A stretch of DNA of 64,000 bases from Phycisphaerales bacterium. GTDB lineage: Bacteria; Planctomycetota; Phycisphaerae; Phycisphaerales; UBA1924. Of the stretch, positions 33,477 to 42,414 are shown piece after piece; within the stretch, counting starts at the first letter, position 1; every line of letters starts with the position of its first letter. The position numbers and the translations under genes were made by a program. The stretch is from assembly GCA_017642965.1 (NCBI GenBank), contig JAEPOJ010000012.1, positions 23,461 to 87,460 of the forward strand. Reading direction: 5' to 3'. The notes under the pieces were generated by a model. It was not told the origin of the DNA. It did not search any database and worked only from the letters and a program-made list of their open reading frames with translations.

Positions 33477-36400
33477 TTATCCGCCCGGCGTGGTGCGGAT
33501 CGGAGAGGGCGCGTTCACCTCGAACCGATCGAGCTTGAGGTCCCAGAGCAGCGTGCGAGCCGATGTCGGGGCGGAGCCGTCGTTGTTGTAGAGTGTCACG
33601 AGATTGTTCTCAACCGCTGATGCGAATAGCGATTCTTCGATCGCGTCGTATTCCGCGAGATCGCAGACAAGCTCTCGATCCTCATACTGAAAGCGAACAT
33701 TGCCCCGCGCGATCGCAGACGTGAGCGCGTTGGCGTTGCCCGCGATGGACTCGGCATTCTCCGTGCCGGTCGGGTCCGTCTCGAAGTTGGCGACGAGTGT
33801 GTCGGTCTGCAGTGTCGCGATCTCATTGGAGGAGAGTGATTTGTGATCGACCTGGACGGTGCCGGCGAAGGTGCCGGTGCCTTGGAGTCGCTCGAGGGTC
33901 ATCCGCGTTTTCCAGGTGAACCGGGTCAGCCCGGATCCCCCGATCGGGCGATCGGGCTGGGCGGCCTGCTCGCGTTGCTGACTCTGCTCGCGGTCGAGGA
34001 CCAGCAGCGTGCCTGCGCCGGGCACGACGAGTGTCTGCTTCTCGTTGTCTGCGAGGATCTGTGCGCCTTCCAGATAGAGCACGCCGATCGCGAGTTCTGG
34101 GTTTTCGGGTGAATAACTGCGGGACTCGACCGAGGCGGGCACGGGTGTCTGCCCCGGTTCGGCACGCCCTGAAGCACGGGCACTGATGAGCTGGCGTTCG
34201 GGCGATCGGGCGCCGCCCACCGGATCACTCGTCGGCATCGGCGTCAGATTGATTGTCATCCGATCCGCCTTGAGCGTATCGCGCGTCAGGGCGTCCGGTG
34301 TCGAGATCACCCTGACATCACCGCGACACTCAACGGTGCCCAGCGTGTCCTCGAACCGCATGGACTGTGTCCAGCGGGCGTTGACATGGCCCTCGAGCCC
34401 GGGCATCGCGTCCGGTGCCTGATCCAGCGCGATATCGTGATCGAAGGTACCGGGGCCGACGACCTCGACGCTCCGGCGTTTCGCCCGGAGCGTGATATGC
34501 TCGCCTCCGATGGTCGAGCCGGCCTGCGTCACCTGAGCGTCTTTTCCCTTGAGCGTAATGACTTCGTTGATCCCATCCGCTTCGAGCTCGTCTGCGCGGG
34601 CGGTGGTCCGGCTGCTATCGCGGTAGTTCACGCCACCGCGTGCCTGCGCAGACTTGATGAGCGTCTTTCCGCTCCGATCCTGCACCAGCTGTGCGTGCAT
34701 CTCAGCTGCACGAAGCATCTGATCAGGGGTGCGTCCCATCGATGAACCGACCGAGGAAACGCGGACTGGTTGGGACGGATCGTTCGGGTTGATGGCAGGG
34801 ACAAAGTCGATCGTGACTGTCTGGCCGGTGAGCGTCTGTTTCTCGGCGCTGGCGATAACGCCTTCCTCAAGGACAATCTGGGTGAGTGACGACGCGGCAG
34901 GGAGCTCCGGGTCGAGCATCGCGTTGATGGCCCTGGCGCCGACCGAGCTGCCATCCTGCTCCGCGATCGCGGCGCCTTCGAATCGTGCGTGCTCCAGGCG
35001 TTGGGTGAGCTGACCTTGCTCATTGATCGCGAACTTGATTTCAGCCCGGTCCTTCCAGCGCACGCTCGCGACCTGCGACGGGTCCGGGTCGCTGGTCGTG
35101 ATCGAGCCACGCATGTTCATCTCGATCAGCCCGGTGGTCAGGTCGGCGAGCAGCGACTCGGAATACAACGTGCCGGCCTCTTCAACCTCGAGCTTGATGA
35201 TCCCCTCATCGCTTGCCTTGCCATCGAGCTTGGCGATCGCGCGGGTCGCGAAATAGGTGAGGCGAGTCGCCTGCCCGCTGAATCCGCGGTCTGGAGCACT
35301 CATAGAGATGCCGCGTCCATCGTTGGCGTTCAGGCGCAGCGCGACCCGATCCTCCACGAGCTGAGTCGGGAGCTCATCGTCGATCGGGCGGACACGCATC
35401 GGGCCGGACCAGGTGATGACCAGGTCCTCTGGCTCGGCCTGCGTCTCGGTCTGAGTCTCGGTCTGCGTCTCGGTCTGGGCGAGGTTCTGGTTGCTCTGGC
35501 CCTCCGATGACGGTGGCGTATCGGTATTGGGCTGCTGAGTTGCGGGAGTGCGTTGATCCGAGTCCGGGACAGGGGGCGCAGATGACTGCTGGGCGAGCGC
35601 GATGCGCCTGATCGCGTCCTCGGGGATCTGCCCATCGATGACTGATGCCCAGAGCTCGAGTGCATCAGCGAGCACGTATCCTGACCCCGACATTTCGGCG
35701 CGGACATCGGCATCCATCGTGATGAGATAGTGCTGCTCTTCAAGCTCAGGCGTGGAAACGGTCGCGGGCTGAAGCGGCTCGTCTTCACGCTGCTCAGCGG
35801 CCAGTGTATCAGCCTCCGCAGCTGGTAGTGTGTCGACATCCGAACCCTGTGCTGCGGCCTGCGAGCTAGCTGAGGACCCAGCTGGTTGCGCCTGTGTCCG
35901 CGTCGCGTTTGAGTCGGAGAGCGTGCTCGTGTGGATAACCATCTGGTCGCCCTGCATCACATCGATCAGCTCGATCCGGTTCTGCAGGTCGTTAAAGATG
36001 ACTGTGAGGTCCGCGCCAGCGAAATCGACTTGTTCTGACTCGATCTCGAACCGGCCACCACTGCGCATTCGAAGGTAGCGGCGTTCGAACTCGAGCGGCT
36101 GATCGAATCGAGCGGTCAGGGTGGGCCGCTGGGCATCCGTCGTGGGTTCGCCGGGTGCCGGCGTTGAGTCGTACGCTCGGATGACGATGTTGCCCTCTAG
36201 CGTGCCCGATTCCGGCGCTTGGTTGGGATCGGGCATCAGCATCGTGGCGAAATCGGCGTTGACCCGGATCGCCCGCCCGTCATCCAGATAGATCCATGAT
36301 TCGGGATCATCGAGTCGGCGTCGCCCCTCGCCGATGGGCTCGAAGCGGGCCGCGCGCAGTGTGGATGAAACACGGGTCGGGTCGTCCTGGTCCACGATGG

Positions 36401-36599
36401 TGACGAACATCGATCCGCCGGTCTGCGTGTTCTCGATGTCGATGATCTCATCGGGGTCGGGGAAGTCGTCAGAATCGGTAGGCTGGTTGGGCGTTGTCAC
36501 CATCATCGAAACCACGATGATGGCCGTAAAGATCATTGCGAGCACACCCGCGGCGATGAGCCCGATGCCTTTGATGGAGATGCCGGAGGGTGGAGCCAT
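33477..36599 (-). CDS. Large OstA/LptC-like periplasmic protein
   Basis: The 1040-residue protein has one N-terminal membrane anchor (KGIGLIAAGVLAMIFTAIIVVSMMV) followed by a long periplasmic part. Several segments look like OstA/LptA-type beta-jellyroll repeats: GGRFEIESEQVDFAGADLTV, EVITLKGKDAQVTQAGSTIG, FDHDIA and VECRGDVRVIS. Such proteins bridge lipopolysaccharide from the inner to the outer membrane. A Gln/Glu/Thr-rich linker near residue 380 holds three TETQ units. ATG 36599 is used; the frame runs on to 37166 but overlaps the divergent gene. It is far larger than E. coli LptA or LptC, possibly combining both roles. Confidence 0.75.
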   Translation of the reverse strand: MAPPSGISIKGIGLIAAGVLAMIFTAIIVVSMMVTTPNQPTDSDDFPDPDEIIDIENTQTGGSMFVTIVDQDDPTRVSSTLRAARFEPIGEGRRRLDDPESWIYLDDGRAIRVNADFATMLMPDPNQAPESGTLEGNIVIRAYDSTPAPGEPTTDAQRPTLTARFDQPLEFERRYLRMRSGGRFEIESEQVDFAGADLTVIFNDLQNRIELIDVMQGDQMVIHTSTLSDSNATRTQAQPAGSSASSQAAAQGSDVDTLPAAEADTLAAEQREDEPLQPATVSTPELEEQHYLITMDADVRAEMSGSGYVLADALELWASVIDGQIPEDAIRRIALAQQSSAPPVPDSDQRTPATQQPNTDTPPSSEGQSNQNLAQTETQTETQTETQAEPEDLVITWSGPMRVRPIDDELPTQLVEDRVALRLNANDGRGISMSAPDRGFSGQATRLTYFATRAIAKLDGKASDEGIIKLEVEEAGTLYSESLLADLTTGLIEMNMRGSITTSDPDPSQVASVRWKDRAEIKFAINEQGQLTQRLEHARFEGAAIAEQDGSSVGARAINAMLDPELPAASSLTQIVLEEGVIASAEKQTLTGQTVTIDFVPAINPNDPSQPVRVSSVGSSMGRTPDQMLRAAEMHAQLVQDRSGKTLIKSAQARGGVNYRDSSRTTARADELEADGINEVITLKGKDAQVTQAGSTIGGEHITLRAKRRSVEVVGPGTFDHDIALDQAPDAMPGLEGHVNARWTQSMRFEDTLGTVECRGDVRVISTPDALTRDTLKADRMTINLTPMPTSDPVGGARSPERQLISARASGRAEPGQTPVPASVESRSYSPENPELAIGVLYLEGAQILADNEKQTLVVPGAGTLLVLDREQSQQREQAAQPDRPIGGSGLTRFTWKTRMTLERLQGTGTFAGTVQVDHKSLSSNEIATLQTDTLVANFETDPTGTENAESIAGNANALTSAIARGNVRFQYEDRELVCDLAEYDAIEESLFASAVENNLVTLYNNDGSAPTSARTLLWDLKLDRFEVNAPSPIRTTPGG
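35442..35477. repeat. Three 12-bp tandem repeats within the OstA-like gene
   Basis: The unit (C/A)GTCTCGGTCTG occurs three times in a row and encodes TETQ on the minus strand. It is in frame and lies in a disordered linker, so copy number could vary without breaking the protein. Confidence 0.85.
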
Positions 36600-36657
36600 A
36601 GGGGATTCTAGGTCGGGTTGAGCGTTCGCCGGGGGTGGGTGCCTACAGTCCCGTCGC

Positions 36658-37539
36658 ATGATGTATTCGCTGAATGTGAACTCGATCCGTTCCCTGCTCA
36701 AGAAACGCGGCAAGAGCGCGCTGGCCGTGCAGGACCTCCCAAAGTACACGCGAGAGAATCTCGATCTGAGAGCGTTGAACCTTTCGACGGATCTGCTCAA
36801 AGGGATGGGACGCAGCGAGATCACCCGGATCCGTGATAACGGGGACAAGGTGGGCTGCACCTGCCTGATGCTCTCGGAACTCGAGCCCCTGGATATGATG
36901 GGAAACAAGGGAGAGGCGAGCGCGGACCGCATGTCCCGTGTCATCATCGCAGGGAGCGTGCTGGGCTGCAACGCGGTATCAGTTTCGATCAAAGCCCCGG
37001 ATACCGATGATGCCTTTGAGGTCGTTACAGAGCACATGAAGCATGTGCTCGAGAGCGCAGACAGCGCCGACATCAATGTGCTGATCGCACCCAATGACGG
37101 GCTCACAAGCGATGCGGATCGGACGACGGAGCTGGTCAAAGCGATCGGCGGGTTCCGGATCGGCACGCTGCCCGATTTTCAGGCGGCGCATGAATCCGGG
37201 GACCCAGTCCATTACCTGCGCCGCCTGACGCCGTACGCGACGGTGGTCAACGCCTCCACGCTCGCGTTTGAGGACGCGGAGCCTGATGACGACGCGATGA
37301 TGGCCGCCGAGGGCCTCAGCGGGCTCGACGCGCTCGCGGCGGAACTGGAGGCGATGGACGACGCTGCCCCCCCGAAGCATGTGGGTTACGAGCTGGAACC
37401 GATGGTGGGGGCGATCAAAGCTGTGGGCTTCAGTGGGAATATCGCGCTTGACTACAGGGGGGAAGGTGATGGTACACTGGGTGTGTTGCAGACCAGGGAC
37501 GCGATCGAGGCGGCGTTGGTGTCGCTCGCGGAACCCTGA
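36658..37539 (+). CDS. Xylose isomerase-like TIM-barrel protein
   Basis: The 293-residue soluble protein has the pattern of a sugar-phosphate isomerase/epimerase-type barrel: GCTCLMLSELEPLDMMG, NAVSVSIKAPDTDDAFE, INVLIAPNDGLTSDADRTTE and GSGNIAL-like strand SGNIALDYRGEGDG at the end. The usual metal-binding Glu/His residues are not all obvious, so activity is uncertain. Two consecutive ATGs (36658, 36661) can start it. It lies 59 nt from the divergent OstA-like gene and 41 nt before cmk on the same strand. Confidence 0.7.
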   Translation: MMYSLNVNSIRSLLKKRGKSALAVQDLPKYTRENLDLRALNLSTDLLKGMGRSEITRIRDNGDKVGCTCLMLSELEPLDMMGNKGEASADRMSRVIIAGSVLGCNAVSVSIKAPDTDDAFEVVTEHMKHVLESADSADINVLIAPNDGLTSDADRTTELVKAIGGFRIGTLPDFQAAHESGDPVHYLRRLTPYATVVNASTLAFEDAEPDDDAMMAAEGLSGLDALAAELEAMDDAAPPKHVGYELEPMVGAIKAVGFSGNIALDYRGEGDGTLGVLQTRDAIEAALVSLAEP

Positions 37540-37580
37540 GCCGAGAATGTTGGCGACCTGAGCGTCAGGAAGGGGCTCTC

Positions 37581-38342
37581 GTGCCCGTAAGCGAGACCAG
37601 TGAACGCGTGGCGAAGGAATCGCCGTCTTCCACCCAGTCGACAGCGGGGTTCACGGTGCCGAGCACCAAAGAGATCATCATCACGATCGACGGCCCCGCC
37701 GGGACCGGCAAGTCCACGGTGGCGCGGATGCTCGCGCAGCGTCTGGGCTTGGATTTTCTTGATACCGGCGCGATGTACCGTGCTGCGGCGGCCATCATGA
37801 TCGATCGTGGGTACACGGAGGATGAGATCGGGGAGCTGGTCTCGGCGGTCATCGGTGCCGACCTGCATTTCGATTGGTCTCAGGACCCGCCGACCATCCT
37901 CGCATGGGATACCCCGATCGATCATCGGATCCGCTCGGACGACGTGACTCAGCGGGTCTCCTTTGTCGCGACAATACCCGAACTGCGTTCGCACATGGTC
38001 CGCAAGCAGCGCGTGATCTTCGCGCAACATCCGCGTCTGGTCACCGAGGGACGAGATCAGGGGTCCATCGCGTTCCCCGACGCACCGGTGAAGTTCTACT
38101 TGGATGCGGATCCCAAGGTCAGGGCTGAACGACGGATCGACCAGCTTGGGCTCAATGGCGATGTGAGCGTTGATGAGATGTGCGAGCGGATTCTGGAGCG
38201 AGACCGGATCGACTCATCGCGCTCTGACGGTCCGCTGGTCTGCCCGGACGATGCGATCGTCATTGATACATCCGAGCTGTCGATCGACGGTGTCATCGAC
38301 GAGATGGAGCGGGTCGTACGCGATCGGTTGGACGATCTGTGA
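37581..38342 (+). CDS. cmk: Cytidylate kinase
   Basis: Cmk phosphorylates CMP and dCMP. The 253-residue protein has the P-loop IDGPAGTGKSTVARMLAQRL near residue 37, the NMP-binding LDTGAMYRAAA, and VTEGRDQGSIAFPDAPVKFY (family usually EGRDIGTVVFP). The first 30 residues are a polar leader not needed for the fold. GTG 37581 follows AGGAAGGGG and is taken as the start. The last four bases (GTGA) overlap pyrD, so the two nucleotide genes are translationally coupled. Confidence 0.93.
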   Translation: MPVSETSERVAKESPSSTQSTAGFTVPSTKEIIITIDGPAGTGKSTVARMLAQRLGLDFLDTGAMYRAAAAIMIDRGYTEDEIGELVSAVIGADLHFDWSQDPPTILAWDTPIDHRIRSDDVTQRVSFVATIPELRSHMVRKQRVIFAQHPRLVTEGRDQGSIAFPDAPVKFYLDADPKVRAERRIDQLGLNGDVSVDEMCERILERDRIDSSRSDGPLVCPDDAIVIDTSELSIDGVIDEMERVVRDRLDDL

Positions 38343-39286
38343 GCGACAGCGCGTTGCGAACGAGCATCGCCGGGATCGACCTCTCGAGCCCGATCCTGCT
38401 CGCGGCGGGCACGGCTGGAGTCCTGTCGGAGATGCGCGATGTGCTCGACCCCGCACAGCTCGGCGGGATCGTGACCAAGTCGATCACAAAGGAAGTCAGG
38501 CACGGGAACCCGTTCCCCCGGATCACCTTTGCGCGTGCGGGCATGATGAACGCGATCGGGCTGGCGAACCCTGGGATCGATGCGTTTGCGCGTGACGAGG
38601 GCAAGAAGGCGGCGTCGATGGGTTGCCCGATCATCGGGTCCGTTGCCGGGGATCGACTGGACGATTACGTCGAGGTCGCGACCAGGCTCGCATCGATCGA
38701 CGGTATCCGGGCCATCGAGGCGAATGTCTCCTGCCCGAACGTGCACTCCGGGCTGGAGTTTGGGAGTGATCCCGTGGCACTCAGGGACCTGATCACAGCG
38801 ATGGCGGGCGCGATCGGGGAGACCCCGATGTTTGTGAAGCTCTCCCCGGTGACGGTCGGGACGCCCAACACCATCGTGGATCTGGCACGGGTCGCGATCG
38901 AATCGGGCGCGCGCGGGCTGACCCTGACCAACACGGTCCCCGCGATGGGTATCGATGTGCAAACGCGTAAGCCGATACTCGCGAACGTCACTGGCGGCCT
39001 GAGTGGACCGGCGATTCACCCGATCGTGGTTCGCCTCGTGCACCTGGTGTATCGGGGGCTCGCGAAAGACGCGGGTGTGCCGATCATCGCGGCGGGTGGC
39101 GTAACACGATGGGAAGATGCCGCGGAGTTCATCCTTGCGGGGGCGAGCGCGGTACAGATTGGTGCGGGCAGCTTCGCGTCCCCACGTGCGAGCGTCAGGA
39201 TGCGCAAGAAACTGTCGAGCTGGGTGCTCGACCAGGGCGCGAGCAGCGTGCAGGAACTGGTCGGTCAGGTGCGGCTGGGCGACTGA
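38339..39286 (+). CDS. pyrD: Dihydroorotate dehydrogenase (class 1B-like)
   Basis: PyrD oxidises dihydroorotate to orotate in pyrimidine synthesis, with FMN. The 315-residue protein has a Cys catalytic base in EANVSCPNVHSG near residue 135, marking class 1 rather than the Ser of class 2. SITKEVRHGNPFPR and NAIGLANPGID are the substrate loops, and GGLSGPAIHPIVVRLVH and GGVTRWEDAAEFILAGASAV bind FMN phosphate. The start is GTG 38339, overlapping the cmk stop. Class 1B enzymes normally use a PyrK subunit, which is not in this window. The 3' end overlaps the convergent glycosyltransferase by 22 bp. Confidence 0.93.
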   Translation: MSDSALRTSIAGIDLSSPILLAAGTAGVLSEMRDVLDPAQLGGIVTKSITKEVRHGNPFPRITFARAGMMNAIGLANPGIDAFARDEGKKAASMGCPIIGSVAGDRLDDYVEVATRLASIDGIRAIEANVSCPNVHSGLEFGSDPVALRDLITAMAGAIGETPMFVKLSPVTVGTPNTIVDLARVAIESGARGLTLTNTVPAMGIDVQTRKPILANVTGGLSGPAIHPIVVRLVHLVYRGLAKDAGVPIIAAGGVTRWEDAAEFILAGASAVQIGAGSFASPRASVRMRKKLSSWVLDQGASSVQELVGQVRLGD

Positions 39287-40470
39287 GCCGCCGCGGCCTC
39301 GTGCACCGACCAGTAGTGCTCGAACGATGCGACGAAGGTGTGGTTCTTCATCAGCTCGACGCCGTTGGTTCCCAGCGTGCTTCGCAGATCATCATCGCAC
39401 GCGAGCCTGACCATGGTGTCGATCCACGCCGGCTCTTCGTCGTGCCTGAGCACGAACGCGGTGGGCGTGTCGTGGTGCTGGTCGTAGACGATCTCCTTGG
39501 GGCCGCCTTGATCGGTGACGATGACCGGGAGCCCGGAGGCCTGGGCCTCCATGACGACCTGTCCGAGGGTGTCGGTGGTTGAGGGGAAGATGAAGAAGTC
39601 GCACGACGCGTAGAGCGTGGCAAGCTCGACGCCATGGCGGAACCCGAGGAAGTGTGCCCCCTGCGGGGCGAGCTTCTCCTCCATCTCGGCGCGGTAGGGG
39701 CCGTCGCCGATGATGACCAACTCGATCTCCCTGCCCTGGGCTTGGACTCGTTCACGAATGGTGGGCCACATGCGGACGAGCATCGGGAGATTCTTCTCGG
39801 TGCTTACGCGCCCGCAGAAAACGGCCTTGATCGAGTCCTCCTTGAGCCCGTAACCCGCCCAGATGCTCGTGTCGCGTAGCGTGTGGTCGAATCTGGTATC
39901 GTCGAACCCGGCGCGGAGGCGGACAAGCTTTTCTTCCCGAACGCCGAGATCGACGAGTCGCTGGGCGTAGTCGGCGCTGCGCGAGAAGACGTACTTGAAC
40001 CGCCTGTAGAAGAACCGCATGTGCCCGCGGCAGAGCGCGGAGCACAGCGAGTTATCGAACAGCTCATCGATATACGCTGGGAAGTCGGTGTGGTAGACAC
40101 CAACGATGGGTATCCGCATCAGGCGTGCAGCGAGAAAACCAACGGTGCCCACTGGGCCGGGGGTCGAAACGTGGATGACGTCCGGTGCGTACTCCTGCGC
40201 TGCGCGCATCATCTCGAAAGCGGGGGGGAGGGCGATCTCAAGGGTCTCGTACCCGGGCATGGCGCGGGCGTAGATCGGCGTGAAGTTGCGTACCCCATCA
40301 ACCTGGGGCATCTTGAGGCGTGTCGAGGTGAACACGCACAGATCGTGGTTCGTGTCGTGAGCCGTCTGCGCGGTGTTCTGGATGAACCGGCACACGCCGT
40401 TGATGTCCGCCAGCGTGTCCGTGAACTTCAGGACTCGTATCGGTTTCGTTGTGGTGTGTTGCGCGATCAT
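39265..40470 (-). CDS. GT4-family glycosyltransferase
   Basis: The 401-residue GT-B enzyme resembles alpha-glycosyltransferases that act on glycerolipids. The N-terminal acceptor domain has LKFTDTLADINGVCRFIQNT and IVGVYHTDFPAYID. The donor domain has FCGRVSTEKNLPMLV, VIIGDGPYRAEME and FPSTTDTLGQVVMEAQASGL, which corresponds to the EX7E region with Asp at the first position. No signal or membrane segment is present, so it is cytoplasmic or peripheral. ATG 40470 is the first in frame. Its end overlaps pyrD tail-to-tail. Confidence 0.9.
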   Translation of the reverse strand: MIAQHTTTKPIRVLKFTDTLADINGVCRFIQNTAQTAHDTNHDLCVFTSTRLKMPQVDGVRNFTPIYARAMPGYETLEIALPPAFEMMRAAQEYAPDVIHVSTPGPVGTVGFLAARLMRIPIVGVYHTDFPAYIDELFDNSLCSALCRGHMRFFYRRFKYVFSRSADYAQRLVDLGVREEKLVRLRAGFDDTRFDHTLRDTSIWAGYGLKEDSIKAVFCGRVSTEKNLPMLVRMWPTIRERVQAQGREIELVIIGDGPYRAEMEEKLAPQGAHFLGFRHGVELATLYASCDFFIFPSTTDTLGQVVMEAQASGLPVIVTDQGGPKEIVYDQHHDTPTAFVLRHDEEPAWIDTMVRLACDDDLRSTLGTNGVELMKNHTFVASFEHYWSVHEAAAAQSPSRT

Positions 40471-40526
40471 GTCGTGAATGATTGTTAGGGACGATCAATG
40501 AGGAGATTCAGACCGCGCAAAGAAAA

Positions 40527-40555
40527 GCCCCGCGCCGGGGGTAGAGACGCGGGGC
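40527..40555 (-). terminator. Secondary hairpin downstream of flagellin
   Basis: GCCCCGCG (40527-40534) pairs with CGCGGGGC (40548-40555); TTTTC follows on the minus strand. It lies beyond the main flagellin terminator and could be a backup. Confidence 0.5.
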
Positions 40556-40661
40556 CTGTGCAGGGGATGCTCGGGTGCTCGGCAAGCTCGGGGATAGCCG
40601 AGGCCCGTGCGAAGCATCCACACCCGCTGGGACTGCATACAAGGTTCGTTCTCCTGCATGC

Positions 40662-40684
40662 AAAAACCCCTCTCTCGAGGGGTT
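40662..40684 (-). terminator. Terminator of the flagellin gene
   Basis: AACCCCTC (40665-40672) pairs with GAGGGGTT (40677-40684) over TCTC. On the minus strand five T follow (40662-40666). Confidence 0.88.
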
Positions 40685-40717
40685 AATTTGCGTGGGGGGT
40701 CGGTTTGTGACGGCACT

Positions 40718-41503
40718 CTAGGCCCGGACGTCCAGCAGACGAAGGACCGCTGCGGCGGATGTGCGGGAGGCCAGCTCGGCGGCGATGGATGCCTCGCCCA
40801 GGATCTGGTTTCGGACCAGATTCGAGCTCTCGCGTGCATAGTCGGCGTCCTTGACCGATGAGTACGCGCGGGCGACGTTGATCTGTTCCTCTTCCAGCAC
40901 ACGCCGCTCCGCTTCCGCGGCGCGCTGATCGGCACCGACCTGAGCACGCTCCTGCAGCACCGCGTCGCGTGCACCATCGACCAGTCGCTGGGCAGCGGCC
41001 GGGTCCTGTTCCATGACGCGGGACAGATCGCTCAGCGAAACCTCTTCATAGATCGGATCGCCGGATACCTCGTCCGTCCCGACCTGCATCTGCGCGGTCA
41101 CGTCCCGCATGACATCGATGCCCGTCGCAGGGAGGACCCGCTCAATGCCGCTCAGAACTCCGCTGACCTGCGTCGATATCGCGTTCAGCTCATCGCCTGC
41201 CAAGCCGCCTTCGTTGGCGGCCTGGACAACGAGGCCGTCCAGATCCGAGATATTGTCGAGTTGAGCACCCAGCGCACCGTCGCGGATGTTCAGGAACGCT
41301 TCGTTCCGCTGGATGGAGGTGATCTCCGCCTGATTGGCACTCAATCGGGCCGCGAAGTTTTCTGTGGCGATCAGACCGGCCGGGTCGTCCGCACCACGAT
41401 TGATCGCGTACCCGGTGGCCATCCGCTCCAGCGTCCGCATCGCCTGCTGGTTATTCTGCCCGATGATGCGTTGAAATGTCCCGTTGGTTCCGATCCTGCT
41501 CAT
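40718..41503 (-). CDS. Flagellin
   Basis: The 261-residue flagellar filament protein has the conserved N-terminal coiled coil (AMRTLERMATGYAINRGADD then PAGLIATENF) and the C-terminal coiled coil (INVARAYSSVKDADYARESS, ending in AAVLRLLDVRA). Flagellins have N-INRAxDDPAGLAI, and this matches well. The central variable region is short, giving a compact filament or a hook-associated role (FlgL-like cannot be excluded). ATG 41503 is preferred over an in-frame TTG at 41518. No other flagellar structural genes adjoin except the FlgI-like gene at 43085. Confidence 0.88.
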   Translation of the reverse strand: MSRIGTNGTFQRIIGQNNQQAMRTLERMATGYAINRGADDPAGLIATENFAARLSANQAEITSIQRNEAFLNIRDGALGAQLDNISDLDGLVVQAANEGGLAGDELNAISTQVSGVLSGIERVLPATGIDVMRDVTAQMQVGTDEVSGDPIYEEVSLSDLSRVMEQDPAAAQRLVDGARDAVLQERAQVGADQRAAEAERRVLEEEQINVARAYSSVKDADYARESSNLVRNQILGEASIAAELASRTSAAAVLRLLDVRA

Positions 41504-41599
41504 GTCCCCAGCGTTCAAATCGAGCGTTCGGTTGTCAACACGACTGGGCGAAGATGTAGACGCGCGTGCCGATGGGTGAAGATAGGTGATCCGATAACG

Positions 41600-42394
41600 T
41601 TATTCGACCCGAGATCGGTTCTCGACACGTCGCCAGCCGCATTCCGAGCAGCCGCAGCGGAAGTCGTGTTGCAGTTCGTACGCACAGATCGGGCAGCGTC
41701 CTCGGTGCATGCGTCTGGAGTGCCTGACATGGCGTGCGAGCCAGGCAATGCAGCATGTGAGGACTGCATAGAAGCCGGTGTTGATCAAGAGGCCTGTCCA
41801 GATGGGGCGGTACGGGAAGAGCAGGTGCTGAGCGTGGGACCAGACCCCGGGTTTGAAGTTGCCCACCGAGCCGTCCACCCGTCCAATGAATCCATGCCTG
41901 GCTTCTGTCGCGAACGATCCGTTCGCGAGCGCCGCGGAGTCGTCGATCAGCAGGTCAGACTCAAGCGTCAGCACCGGGAACCCAACACGCACATTGGAAA
42001 TGATCGCGTTGTCCGGGTTCAGGGGCTCAAACACCTCGAAGAGTCGATTGCCTTCCTCCATGGAGATCACGGGTTTCTCCCACGGGAGCCAGGTCCAGTA
42101 GACGCTCACACGTTTCTTGACGGGTCGGGTCCTGGCGCGACGTGTGAGGTAGTACTGGCGTTCGTGCACGCCGAGCCACTGTTGCTCAGCAACGTACATC
42201 GAGGTGTACCTTCCCTCGTAGGACGGGTTCAGGTATTGCTGCACGCTCAGGTGCGCTTCCGCGCTCAGGCGTGGAACAAGAACGAGCGTCCAGGCGACGA
42301 TGAGGTTGATCAGCAGCCCGAGCCCGAGCATCGTGATGCATCTGCGGAGAAGCGGGTTGATGCGGCGTACCGTGTGCACGCCCGATGATACCAC
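41600..42394 (-). CDS. Zinc-ribbon membrane protein
   Basis: The 264-residue protein has a membrane segment near the N-terminus (CITMLGLGLLINLIVAWTLV), a long extracytoplasmic domain, a second segment (WTGLLINTGFYAVLTCCIAW) and a C-terminal Cys cluster CPICAYELQHDFRCGCSECGW. The ribbon differs from other members by CGCSECG in place of CPECG. The start is uncertain: GTG 42394 opens the frame, while Met at 42331 would remove part of the first segment. It is divergent from the PlsC-like gene with a gap of about 20 nt. The function is unknown. Confidence 0.7.
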   Translation of the reverse strand: MVSSGVHTVRRINPLLRRCITMLGLGLLINLIVAWTLVLVPRLSAEAHLSVQQYLNPSYEGRYTSMYVAEQQWLGVHERQYYLTRRARTRPVKKRVSVYWTWLPWEKPVISMEEGNRLFEVFEPLNPDNAIISNVRVGFPVLTLESDLLIDDSAALANGSFATEARHGFIGRVDGSVGNFKPGVWSHAQHLLFPYRPIWTGLLINTGFYAVLTCCIAWLARHVRHSRRMHRGRCPICAYELQHDFRCGCSECGWRRVENRSRVE

Positions 42395-42414
42395 ACGGGG
42401 GCTACACTCATCCG

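Noticed and set aside
36600..37166. Upstream extension of the OstA-like frame
   Set aside because: It overlaps the divergent TIM-barrel gene antisense; the membrane anchor begins at ATG 36599.
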